NCBI GenBank assembly: GCA_963772295.1
Contig: CAVYWO010000020.1
Span: 248,001 to 312,000, forward strand
Direction of reading: 5' to 3'
From: AP-15 sp963772295
Lineage (GTDB): Bacteria; Pseudomonadota; Alphaproteobacteria; ATCC43930; CGMCC-115725
Length of the DNA stretch: 64,000 nucleotides
The position numbers were made by a program, and so were the translations under genes. Below the pieces are notes generated by a model. The model saw only the letters and a list, made by a program, of their open reading frames with translations. It made no database searches and had not been told where the DNA came from. Numbering within the stretch: the first letter of the stretch is position 1; each line of letters starts with the position of its first letter. Positions 16,026 through 25,350 of this stretch are shown in pieces.

Positions 16026-17357
16026 TCACGCCTTCGTCCACGGCACGTCGTGCCCAAGCCGGGTCAGACGCACGAGCCCGAGGGTCTCGTAGAGGTGCGA
16101 GAGGGGATAGCTGCCGCCCTTACATCGTCTGGTCTTGTGCTTGAAGCGCAACCACCGACGCAACCGCACAGCCGTGTAGTTGTCGAGCGCCCGATACGCC
16201 GGATTGACGGTGCCTACCGAGAAGTAGTTCGCCCATCCGCGAAGGGTGCGGTTCAACTTACCCACCAGCTCTGTGGTTTCTTGCCAGGTATGTGCTCGGA
16301 CGGTCAGCGCATGGACCTTGTCGACCACACGCTTGATGCTCTTCTTCGATGGCCGCTGTCCCAGGCGAGCCTGGCCGGTTCTCGGAGAATACATCCGCCC
16401 GAACGTATAACCCAGGAAGTCAAACTCCCCGTCCGGAACCTTGCAGATCCGTGTCTTCTCCTCGTTCACTGTCAGCTTCAGCTTGCCCATGATCGCGCGC
16501 AGGTGATGCAGCGCAGTCTCCGCGCTGCCCCTTCGGCACAGGATCACAAGGTCGTCCGCATAGGTGACGAGGCGAGTGCCGAGGCTTCGCTCAAGGCCGA
16601 ACTTCTTCCAGCCCAACACGAACCGGCGCATGTAGAGGTTCGCCAGTAGTGGTGAGAGGGGCGAGCCCTGCGGAATGCCGCGCCGGTGGTCTCGCGCCTC
16701 GGTCGTGCGTGTTGTCCGGCCCCGTTGGTCGGTTTCTTCCACGGGGCAGTCCAGCCACATCTTGATCAGATGCAGCACGCGCCGGTCAACGATCCGGCGC
16801 GCCACCGACTTTAGGAGGTCGGTATGCGGAATGCTCCCGAAGTAGTCCGCGAGGTCGGCGTCGACGACTTCCGGGTGGCCACGGAACAGCCGCTCCTCCA
16901 CCTCGACGACTGCCTGCTGGGCGTTGCGCCCAGCGCGATAGGCGTAGATTTCCGGCGGAAGATCGGCTTCGAAGATCGGCTCCAGCACCAGCATCGCTGC
17001 GGTCATGCAGACCCGATCCCGCACCGTCGAGATGCCCAGCGGCCTGAGTTTGCCGTTGGCCTTCGGTATAAACACTCGTCTGATTGGCTCCGGCCGGTAG
17101 CTCTCCTGCCTGAGCGCAAGCGCCAGTTCAGCCAGCCACCGTTCGACCCCATAGGCCTCGATGTCCGCAAAGTCCTGACCGTCTATTCCCGGCGCCCCCT
17201 TGTTGGCGCGGCACTGGGCATAGGCATGCGCCAGAATGTCGTCGCGGCTGATCTTGTCGTACAGGGCATAGAAGCGATAGCCGGCTTCTGCCTTCGCTTT
17301 CGCGTGTAACGCCCTCTGCAGCTTCTGAACACTCTTCGGAGTTGATAGGTTGCCCAA
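16026..17357 (-). CDS. ltrA: Group II intron reverse transcriptase/maturase
   Basis: 443 residues, intact. Reverse-transcriptase blocks in order: RRVFIPKANGKLRPLGI, DADLADYFGSIPH, RRGIPQGSPLSPLLANLYM, TYADDLVILC (catalytic YADD), and FDFLGYTF. Maturase domain X contains LNRTLRGWANYFS. The product ends at DVPWTKA, so there is no HNH endonuclease domain, as in many endonuclease-lacking bacterial intron lineages. The start appears to be a TTG. It splices its own RNA and copies it into DNA targets. Confidence 0.95.
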   Translation of the reverse strand: MGNLSTPKSVQKLQRALHAKAKAEAGYRFYALYDKISRDDILAHAYAQCRANKGAPGIDGQDFADIEAYGVERWLAELALALRQESYRPEPIRRVFIPKANGKLRPLGISTVRDRVCMTAAMLVLEPIFEADLPPEIYAYRAGRNAQQAVVEVEERLFRGHPEVVDADLADYFGSIPHTDLLKSVARRIVDRRVLHLIKMWLDCPVEETDQRGRTTRTTEARDHRRGIPQGSPLSPLLANLYMRRFVLGWKKFGLERSLGTRLVTYADDLVILCRRGSAETALHHLRAIMGKLKLTVNEEKTRICKVPDGEFDFLGYTFGRMYSPRTGQARLGQRPSKKSIKRVVDKVHALTVRAHTWQETTELVGKLNRTLRGWANYFSVGTVNPAYRALDNYTAVRLRRWLRFKHKTRRCKGGSYPLSHLYETLGLVRLTRLGHDVPWTKA

Positions 17358-17916
17358 TCTCCAGGTCCCTCACTACTTCCTGCGTCTGTCTTGAACCAAG
17401 GCCCCTTCCCTCCACCGGCATTACCCGGCTTCACCGGTACTACCGGCCTCTCCGCCACCCCATTGCGCCCGGCCTGTCCCTCGCGGGCGTCCGGTTGATC
17501 ATCCCTGACCACGCATTGGGGCTTCCCGTGTTGCGTGCGCTTTCCTCTGTGTACATGCCGCCGCCACTACCCCGGTGCAGCGGATGGGCGCACTCGTCGC
17601 TCAAACTCGCCCATCCGTATCAGCCTTCCCCGAAACCACTATCGGGTCGGCCTGCACATCGACCTTTTCGAGGATTGCTCGGCGTTTACTCACGTTGCGG
17701 CCTGCACACTCGCGCGGTCACCAAAACCGTGACCGTTATCCGAAGGCTTCAGACATTTCGTCTCCTCCATGCCTGCTCCGGCTGCTTCCGGCTGGAGCGG
17801 TCGCCGGGCGGGGCTTGCACCCGCTGGAAAAGCGCCGCCTTGTCACGGCGCACGTGGATTGCAGCCGTTCCGACCGCGAGGCCATTGCGGTCTCTGCGCT
17901 TAATTGCGGACCCTGC

Positions 17917-17950
17917 ATGAGGGCTCTCTCGCGGCCGCAAGTGCCCTCAT
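17917..17950 (-). terminator. Hairpin overlapping the cyclase gene stop
   Basis: ATGAGGGC (17917-17924) and GCCCTCAT (17943-17950) form a perfect 8-bp stem with an 18-base loop. The stop codon of the adenylate cyclase frame lies in one arm. There is no T run. The group II intron begins 64 bp further on. Confidence 0.4.
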
Positions 17951-20900
17951 GACGCCAGCTCATCGAGCAGGGCTTGGGCCTCCCTCAAGTCAAGCGTATC
18001 GAAGCCCTCGGTAAACCAGCCGTAGACTGGCGCGAGAAGATCGCGGGCCTGTTGCCGCTTGTCCTGATCACGCCAGAGTCGGGCGAGGCTCGTTGCCGCT
18101 CGAAGCTCCCAGGATCGCGCCTGCCGCGCGCGTGCGATCTCGAGCGCACGTCCGAAATAGGCTTCAGCTTTCGCCGCGTCCGGCTCCAGCGACATCAGCG
18201 CGATTTCGCCAGCTATGCGATGGACGTTCGCTTCATTCCACCTTTCTCTCGTTGCTTCCACCGCCGCCATCGCTTCATCAATGCAGCGCCAGGCGTCGTC
18301 GAAATGGTCGAGCTCGGCATAGGCCCTCGCCAAAATTGATAAGCAAAACGGCATCCAATGCGATGATCCCGTTGACCGGTAAGCGGCGATCGAGGAGGCG
18401 ATCAATGCGACCGCTTCTGAGGCTTGGCCGGCAAGGGCGAACACGCAACCTTGGGTCGCCATTCCGAGCGCCTTCCAGAAGGGGGCGCCTTTTTCGTCCG
18501 CCAATGCGACGAGTTCGTCCAATTGCGTGTTTGCGGTCGCCTAATCTTTGCAGTGGGTATGGGCCAAAGTTCCCCAGAACAACGCAACCATCACCGTGGG
18601 GGCGTGGCCGATCTCGCGCGCATCCCCAAGAGCATGGGCGGCGTCCCTTCGGGCGGCGTCGGGATAGCCCAGACACCATAGAGCCACCAACCGGGAGGCC
18701 AAGATGTTCACCCTTACGTCCGAGGAAAATAGCGTAGCAAGCGAGCGATGCTCCCTTGGGACGTAGAGCGCGATCGCGCAATCGAGATACGCTCGCCCTT
18801 CCGCGACATCGCCCGTAAGCACCGAGGAAGTGCCCACGAGACGATGCCCGATCATGAGCGGGACGGTCGCCATTTGTTTTTTCGCGATACCGAGGAACTC
18901 CGCCGCTAGCTCGCGCAAGGCGTCGCCATTGAAGGCCACAAGGTTCGCGAGCCAGAACCCGTATAGGATGGAAAACAACGCAAACTGGTCTTCGGCGGGC
19001 TCCCCCCGCGCCTTCGCACCCTCGATCAATACGCGCGCTTGTTCGAGGGACGCCTTAGTGTCGGGGGCCGCATAGCCCTTGGTCTGCATCTGAGCGTTCG
19101 CAAGTCCGATCTGCAGCTTGATCTGCTCGCGGCGCAAGGCTGGGGTGCCCGCCAATGAGGCAATTTGGGTCATGGCGCGGGTGAGCTGCGCCTCGGCCTC
19201 CACAAGCGCCGAGCGCGCCAGAGACTGTTGTCCCGCCTTGCCCCATAGGCTCGCTGCCTTCGCTATCAGGCCCGCCTCGGTGCAATGACGCGCCAACAGC
19301 TCCGGCTGGCCCGCTACCGCCTCCGCGAATTGGTTTTCGAGGGCGGCGGCGATGCGGGCGTGGATTTGCTGGCGGCGGCTGCGCAAGAGCGTGCTGTAGG
19401 CGGCGTCCTGCACCAGCGCGTGCTTGAACGTGTATTCCGCGTCCGGCGGTGTGCCGCGACGGTAGATCAGTTCGGCGCCGACCAGTTGTGCCAGCGAATC
19501 ATCCACCTGAAGCTGCGGCATCGCCGCGACGGCGCTGATGAGCTCGTGCGAGAACTGCCGGCCCAAAGCGGCGCCGATCTGCGCCAACTCGCGCACCGGC
19601 GCCAGGCGGTCGAGCCGGGCTAGTAACGAGGCCTGCAACGTCGCCGGAATCGCCAGCGCCGGCGCCGGTCCCGCCGCGGCGTAATGGTCGCCGGCGTCGG
19701 TCAGCATGCCGCTCTCGACCACCGCCTTAGTCAGCTCCTCGACGAACAGCGGCACGCCGTCGGTGCGCTCGACGATCTGCTCGGCGATCTCCCTGGGCAG
19801 CGCCTTGCCGCTCGTCACGCCCGCGATCATTTCCGCGCGCTGCCGCGGGGGCAGGCGATTGAGGCTGAGCATGCTGACATGCGGCCGGCCGGCCCAGGGC
19901 GGCGCAAACTCCGAATAGGTGGGTGCGTGCCGGTAGGTGACTATCAGGAGCAGCCGCAGCGCGGGCGTTCGGTCGACGATCAGGTCCAGCAGCTCGATCG
20001 AAGTCGGGTCGGCCCAATGCGCGTCCTCGAACAGCATCAGCACCGGCTGGCGCGCGGCCAGCCCTTCCACCTGCGCAACCAGCGCCCGCAGCGTCTTCTC
20101 CTTGCGCTTCTGCGGCGCGAGGTCGAGCGGCGGATAGCGATCCCCGGCCGGGATCGACAGCAGCTCGGCGATCAGCGGCGCCGCCTCGGGCACATCGTCG
20201 GTCGCCTGGCCGAGCAGCGCCTCCAGCTTGTCGAGCCGTTGCGCCGCCGTGTCGTCGCGGCGAAAGCCGGCTGCATGTTCCAGCTGGGAAATGGTGGGAT
20301 GGAGCGCGCTGTCCCGGTGGTGCGGCGAGCAGAACAGTCGAAGGCGCGTATGCGGTTCGTCCGCGATACGATCGAGCAGAGCCTGTGCGAGTCGCGACTT
20401 GCCGATGCCGGGCTCGCCCGACACCAGCACGACCGAGCCCTCGCCACCCTTGGCCTGCTGCCAGCGGCGCTGCAATAGTGCCAGCTCCTCGTCGCGGCCG
20501 ACCAGCGGCGTCAGGTCCGGCCCGTGGCGCGCCTCGAAGCGGCTCTCGGCCCCGCTCTCGCGCAGCACCCGTGAGGCGATGACCGGTGCGGCAAAACCTT
20601 TGATCTCGACGGCCCCGAGCTCCTCGTAGTCGAACAGCCCACCTGTCAGCCGTCGCGTGCTGGGCGCGATCACCACGGTGCCCGGCGCCGCCAGCGCCTG
20701 CAGCCGCGCCGCCAGGTTCGGCGTCTCGCCGACCACCGCCTGCTCCTGCGCCGCGCCCGTGCCGATTAGATCGCCGACGACGACCAGCCCGGTGGTGATC
20801 CCGACCCGCACCTGCAGCGGCGCCCCCGCCGCGGTGTCGAGCCCGACCACCGCCTCGACCAGCCTAAGCCCGGCGCGAACCGCCCGCTCGGCATCGTGCT

Positions 20901-21345
20901 CGTCGGCCCGCGGATAGCCGAAATAGGCCAGCACCCCGTCGCCCATGTACTTGGCGACAAAGCCGCCGCCGCGCCCGATCACCTTGGCAACGCAGCGGTG
21001 ATAGGCGCCGATGACCGCGCGCAGATCCTCCGGGTCTAGCCGCGCCGACAGCGCCGTCGAACCGATCAGATCGCAGAACATCACCGTCAGCTGCCGCCGC
21101 TCGGCCTCGGATAGGCTCACCGAGACCGTCTCGGTAGGCTGTTCCGCGGCAGGTGGCGGCAAAGCGCCTTCGCGCAGCGCTGCGATCGCTTTCAGCAGCC
21201 TGAGGCGCGGACCGAGCGGCAGCCCGAGCGCCACGAGATGGGTCTCGGTCAACTCCGGCAGCAAATCGAGGTCGATCTCATTCTCGCGGAACGCCGGCTC
21301 GTATCGCTCGAGCCCCAAGCTCCCGAGCCACGCCGCGATATCCAT
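17947..21345 (-). pseudogene. Adenylate/guanylate cyclase-ATPase-TPR protein split by in-frame TAG
   Basis: It starts at ATG 21345 after AGAGGGGG. Domains: SAM-like helical domain (MDIAAWLGSLGLERYEPAF), class III cyclase (QLTVMFCDLIGSTALSARL; KYMGDGVLAYFGYP with metal Asp residues), a large P-loop NTPase (VSGEPGIGKSRLAQAL; LMLFEDAHWAD), then a TPR-like C-terminus. After 934 residues the frame meets TAG at 18541-18543 (HTHCKD*ATANTQLDEL) and continues in the same frame for 197 more residues to 17947 (FDDAWRCIDEAMAAVE, YGWFTEGFDTLDL). In relatives this position usually has Tyr, so a single-base change made the stop. Cyclase and ATPase domains are whole, so a truncated product could be active. 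This architecture normally couples a regulatory ATPase to cyclic-nucleotide signalling. Confidence 0.85.
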
Positions 21346-21556
21346 CCGGCCCCCTCTTTGTTTTCGCCAAAACCTACAGCAACTCCCTGTGTCGGCGCCA
21401 CCGATAGTTGTCGGATCATTGCCAATGGTCGCGACCACCGCCCGCCGCCTATCCTCCGGCCGCCCGGATGATCGCCGCTTGTCTGCCAGACTAAGTGCCG
21501 AGTTCCGATTGAGCAGATTAACAGTGTGGACACGGGGATTGCCGTATTCTTGCCGT

Positions 21557-21985
21557 CCGACTTGCAACGCCTTACAAAGGCGCCGAGCGAGTGCCGGTCC
21601 GATCCCCGGAACCGATCGAGAAAAGCATTTCCGGTTCGGCGGTCCCTCTCAGCAGATCGAGGAAGGCCCAGCGGCCGGTCGCCAGCATTTCTGCGATGGC
21701 GCCCGCGATCGCGGCGTCGACGCCCGGGATTGCCTCGAGTGCAATGGAAGAAGCAAATGGGCCCGATCCCCGAACCTGCCATCCCGAGAAACGGGTCTGC
21801 CGCGCCGGAGCCGGGAGCCCTTTCAGTCACCGCCGCTCGCGGTGGCGGCTTCCAGAAGCTGTACCGCTTCGCGTCCACCCTTCGCCGCGATCGTCGCAAG
21901 ATTATCGTTGCAGGCGCAGACCGAATCGGCTGCCCGCGATACGCGGCGATTCGGAATGGATCAGCCGCCTGTGCGGAGAGAATGT
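21557..21985 (-). pseudogene. Helix-hairpin-helix DNA-binding protein, N-terminal half (inverted)
   Basis: Read on the minus strand with small frame changes: ADILSAQAADPFRIAAYR, RAADSV, LATIAAKGGREAVQLLEA, LEAIPGVDAAIAGAIAEML, ATGRWAFLDLLRGTAEP, SVPGIGPALARRLCKALQV. These are the N-terminal helical part and two HhH motifs of a DNA polymerase X-like, polymerase-less DNA-binding protein family. The continuation (TLEGLEAAAHDGRL) is found on the opposite strand from 21991. The half is also damaged by at least two frameshifts and a TGA. Confidence 0.7.
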
Positions 21986-22324
21986 CAGCGGCTCACGCTC
22001 GAAGGGCTGGAAGCCGCCGCGCATGATGGACGATTGCAGCAGGTTCCCGGTTTCGGCCATCGTCGCGCTGCGATCGTCAGAGCCGCGCTCGGGAACATGC
22101 TGTCCCGGGTTCGCGGCGCTTCGCCCGTCCTCTTGGAAGAACCCTCGGTGAGTTTGCTGCTGGACGTCGACGTCGAGTACCGCGATCGGGCGACGGCCGG
22201 CGAATTGGACGGCCGCGCCGAGGGCCAGCGCACTGTCGTCACCGAGACCCGGGGAGAAGCCGCCAAGGCGCGGATCGTCCGCGGGCGCGAGGACGAATGC
22301 CGGCGCTATTACGCCGCGATCTGA
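21986..22324 (+). pseudogene. Helix-hairpin-helix DNA-binding protein, C-terminal half
   Basis: Plus-strand frame reading LTLEGLEAAAHDGRLQQV, PGFGHRRAAIVRAAL, EEPSVSLLLDVDVEYRDRA, then, after a deletion, GQRTVVTETRGEAAKARIV, RGREDECRRYY. In complete relatives about 50 residues (FNPEGKAWLPVLHTERG-type) stand between the last two pieces and are missing here. It is the natural continuation of the minus-strand half at 21557-21985. Ends with TGA at 22324. Confidence 0.75.
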
Positions 22325-22454
22325 GTGCCGGCGCCGGCCGATGCCGCGATAAACCTGGTTTTGGCGCGGCTTGACGGCGCGACCGCCGTCACTGGGACGC
22401 CGATGCCTTCGGGCGCAACTGCCATCGCACGATTTTCGCTGCTAAGGTAAACCC

Positions 22455-23141
22455 GTGTGTGGCCGCGCCCGCCTTTCTTCCGATGTGAGCGAGATCAAGC
22501 TCCGCTTCTCGATCCCGCCCTCGCGGCCGACGCCGAATATCGCGCCGAGCTGGAACGTGGCGCCGACCGACCTGCTGCCGGTCGTGCGCTATGACCAGAA
22601 CGCCCATGAGCGCCGCCTCGACGTGATGCGCTGGGGCCTCGTGCCGTTCTGGGCCAAGGACATCAAGGTAGGCTTCGCCAACATCAACGCCAAGGCCGAG
22701 GGGATCGAGAGCAAGCCGGCCTTCCGCGAGGCGTTCCGGCAGCGGCCCTGCCTGCTGCCGGTCGACAATTTCTACGAATGGAAAAAGACCGCGGCGGGCA
22801 AGCAGCCTTACGCGATCGCGCTCGCCGACCGCAAGCTGATGGCGCTCGCGGGCTTGTGGGAAATCTGGCGCTCGTCGGCGGGTGAGCGGGTCCGCAGCTT
22901 CGCCGTCATCACGACCACGCCGAACGAATTGTGCGCCGAGCTGCATGACCGGATGCCTGTGGTCCTCGCGCCCACGGCCTGGCCGATCTGGCTCGGCGAG
23001 GAACCGGCCGGCCCGCCGCAGCTCAGGGCACTGCTTGCGCCGTACCCGGATGAAGGCATGATCTGCTGGCCGGTCAGCCGGCGCGTCGGCAATGTCAAGA
23101 ACAACGATCCGAGCCTGATTGAACCGATCGCCACCGCTTAA
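22455..23141 (+). CDS. SOS response-associated peptidase (YedK/HMCES family)
   Basis: 228 residues. MCGRARL places the catalytic Cys at position 2, exposed after Met removal. MRWGLVPFWAKD, FANINAKAEGI (Asn of the active site), CLLPVDNFYEWKK (Glu) and LHDRMPVVL (His) complete the SRAP active site. The enzyme forms a covalent crosslink with abasic sites in single-stranded DNA and shields them from error-prone repair. Intact, single gene. Confidence 0.95.
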   Translation: MCGRARLSSDVSEIKLRFSIPPSRPTPNIAPSWNVAPTDLLPVVRYDQNAHERRLDVMRWGLVPFWAKDIKVGFANINAKAEGIESKPAFREAFRQRPCLLPVDNFYEWKKTAAGKQPYAIALADRKLMALAGLWEIWRSSAGERVRSFAVITTTPNELCAELHDRMPVVLAPTAWPIWLGEEPAGPPQLRALLAPYPDEGMICWPVSRRVGNVKNNDPSLIEPIATA

Positions 23142-23445
23142 ATATTCCCCCGGGACTGGCTCGCCTCGTGCGATGCCGAAGGCGCCGCAACCAGCCGCTG
23201 ATCTCGCAACTCAGCCGGCGGGCAGCGATCACGGCTCCGATTCAGGTGCGGCGAGCGTCTTCGGTACCTTGACCGAAAGCCGCTGCTCGTCCGGTCCGGA
23301 TCAATGGCGGCACCGCTCGCATCGTGGGAATTGATCCAGCTCATATGCGCTCGATCCTGAAAGCGGCGATCAAGCGGTGCGCTCGAGCGGCGGGCATTCG
23401 CGACCGGCGCTCGGGGGATCGGCGTGTCAGCCGGGAAGGAGCATC

Positions 23446-23865
23446 ATGAGAAAGATATCGGATATTGTCCGGCAGCAAGTCCCGTTGACCGTGCCGCCCG
23501 ACACGACGGTAAAGGAGGCCTGCCGTCGCATGCGCGACCGTCGCGTCGGCGCGGTGCTGGTAACCGAGGAGGACCGGCGTCTTGTCGGCATATTTACCGG
23601 GCGTGACGCCGTCCACCGGGTGCTGGCGGAAGGGAAGAGCGCGGCGCGGACGCAGGTGTCCGAGGTGATGACCCGTTATCCGGCCGCGATGCCGCCGGGC
23701 AACACGGCGATCGACGCATTGCGGCTGATGGAGGACGGCCGCTATCGCCATCTCCCGATCGTCGACGACGGCAAGGTCGTGGGCATCGTTTCACGGTTTG
23801 ATTTCAGCGGCCTCGAACTCGACCGTCGCCTCAACGAAGAGACCGGCATTTGGGAGCGGATTTGA
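23446..23865 (+). CDS. Tandem CBS-domain protein
   Basis: 139 residues from ATG 23446, preceded by AAGGAG; an in-frame ATG at 23377 lacks a site. Two CBS motifs: VKEACRRMRDRRVGAVLVT…LVGIFTGRDAVHRVL and AIDALRLMEDGRYRHLPIV…VVGIVSRFDF. Pairs of CBS domains bind adenosine nucleotides or NADH and act as energy sensors. A linker with SEVMTRYPAAM separates them. The partner protein is unknown; intact. Confidence 0.92.
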   Translation: MRKISDIVRQQVPLTVPPDTTVKEACRRMRDRRVGAVLVTEEDRRLVGIFTGRDAVHRVLAEGKSAARTQVSEVMTRYPAAMPPGNTAIDALRLMEDGRYRHLPIVDDGKVVGIVSRFDFSGLELDRRLNEETGIWERI

Positions 23866-23962
23866 CCGCGCGCCGCCAGGTTGTTCGGCCAGATCGAAAC
23901 TCACTCGGGCGCGCCGCGCCCAAGCGGATCTGATCCTGCGCTCGGAACGCCGCACTCGCGCA

Positions 23963-25222
23963 TCATTCCCGCGCCTTAGTATAGGGGTAGATCAAATCGC
24001 CGGTCTTGTATTGGGCCGGGCCGAGTATTGTCACGGTTCCAGCGCCCCGGAACTGGTCGACACCGTGCCCTTTGATGTCGTGGTACTGGACCCAGATCGG
24101 CCGCCCTTCGGCCCACTCGCCGTCGGGCCCGAAGGCGAGGTCGCCGACGATCGTGTGGAACGGATGGTGGTGCATGTAATCGGCGAGCTTGTCGTTATCG
24201 GTGGTCCCGGTCGCCGCGATCGCCTGCCCGAGCACCTGCAGTTCCGCATAGGCGAAGGGCGGCAGGAAGTAGCCGAGGCGATCGACCCCCGCGGCCGGCG
24301 CCCTCGCCTGATATTTGTTGATGAAATCCATGATGCCCGGAAATTGCATGCTCGCGACCGGCTCCCATAGATCCACGTTTGTCACGCCATTGGCCGCCTC
24401 GCCGAGCTGCATCTTGATGGCCGCCGCCTGCAGCCCGGCGAGGCCCCCGCCGAGCATCTTTGCGTCGAGCCCAATCTCTCCGACCGCGCGCAAGATGCCG
24501 ACGGTGTCGGACGGATAGGAGGCGATGTAAAGCAGATCGGGCCGAGCCGCCTGCACGGCGTGGACGATCGGCGCGAAATCGACTGTGTTCGGGGGATAGG
24601 CCCGGTCGTAAACGATTTTGATACCGGTCCGCTTGGCGTGCTCGCGTGCGCTCTCGGCGGCCTTATGCTGGAATTCGGCGTCCGTCGCGACGATCGCCAC
24701 TGTCTCCGGTTTCGGGTTCTGCGCCGCCGCCAGGTCGAAGAAACCCTGGGCGAACGTTTTCACCGGTTCGGGGCCGAACGGCAACATCGAGAAATATTTC
24801 GGGTAATGGAACTTGGCGTTGGCCGCCAGCGCGAAAAGGCCGAAAAACAGCCGGTGCTGCGCAATCGTTATCGGCATCGCCGGGGCCACGAGATTGGTGC
24901 CGTAGCTCGAAATCAGCAGATCGACCTTGTCGATGTCGGTCAGCTTGGTGTAGATACCGGGGACGTTCGCCGGGTTGCTCTGGTCGTCGTAGTAGACGAG
25001 CTTGACCGGCCGGTCGAGCAGCCCGCCCTTCTTGTTGACCTGTTCCTCCCAGATCTTGAAGGCGAGGAGGCCGGTCCTTCCAACCACGGCGAACGGACCA
25101 GTCAACTCCATACTGAAGCCGATCCTGATCGGCTCCTTGTCCTGCGCTGCGGCCGAGACCGCGAAAACAATTGTCAGTCCGACCGACATTGCTACGAACG
25201 TTGCTGCTACCTTTCCGCTCAC
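23963..25222 (-). CDS. ABC transporter substrate-binding protein (LivJ/amide type)
   Basis: 419 residues from GTG 25222, chosen because AGGAGG lies seven bases upstream; the frame extends to 25318 without support. Signal peptide: FVAMSVGLTIVFAVSAAAQ. The mature protein opens IRIGFSMELTGPFAVVGRT and has YYDDQSNPANVPGIYTKL, the hallmarks of type I periplasmic binding proteins for branched-chain amino acids, amides or aromatic acids. No permease or ATPase genes are adjacent. It is downstream, in the same orientation, of the enolase-superfamily gene, which could act on the imported compound. Confidence 0.9.
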   Translation of the reverse strand: MSGKVAATFVAMSVGLTIVFAVSAAAQDKEPIRIGFSMELTGPFAVVGRTGLLAFKIWEEQVNKKGGLLDRPVKLVYYDDQSNPANVPGIYTKLTDIDKVDLLISSYGTNLVAPAMPITIAQHRLFFGLFALAANAKFHYPKYFSMLPFGPEPVKTFAQGFFDLAAAQNPKPETVAIVATDAEFQHKAAESAREHAKRTGIKIVYDRAYPPNTVDFAPIVHAVQAARPDLLYIASYPSDTVGILRAVGEIGLDAKMLGGGLAGLQAAAIKMQLGEAANGVTNVDLWEPVASMQFPGIMDFINKYQARAPAAGVDRLGYFLPPFAYAELQVLGQAIAATGTTDNDKLADYMHHHPFHTIVGDLAFGPDGEWAEGRPIWVQYHDIKGHGVDQFRGAGTVTILGPAQYKTGDLIYPYTKARE

Positions 25223-25350
25223 TGCTACACCTCCTGGTCCGGCAATGGGTTCTTCAATTAGCCGACATTGGCTGGATCCTCGCAACCGGCGGCCGATGGC
25301 ACCGGAACGCGGACACAACAGCTGCCGCAGCGTCGCGGCGACACCCCCCG

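Larger units (their letters stand above)
15908..17853 (-). mobile_element. Group II intron, apparently complete
   Basis: On the minus strand the element begins GTGCGCCGTGACAAGG at 17853, fitting the GTGCG 5' consensus. It continues through domain I-like GCGGGTGCAAG…CCCGCC and the GGTGGCGGAGAGGCC and AGTACCGGTGAAGCCGG pieces common to bacterial introns, encodes a reverse transcriptase, and ends with domain V (15980-16015), domain VI and a 3' end …GGCAACAC near 15908. The 5' limit is from the consensus and the 3' limit from the edge of the 74-bp identity with 12522-12595. About 1.95 kb. It sits about 60 bp beyond the stop and hairpin of the cyclase gene, in the same orientation. Confidence 0.8.

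Noticed and set aside
11528..17950. Integrated genomic island with attL/attR at tRNA-Glu.
   Set aside because: The element debris is real, but I found no second copy of the tRNA 3' end and no integrase, so I do not call attachment sites.
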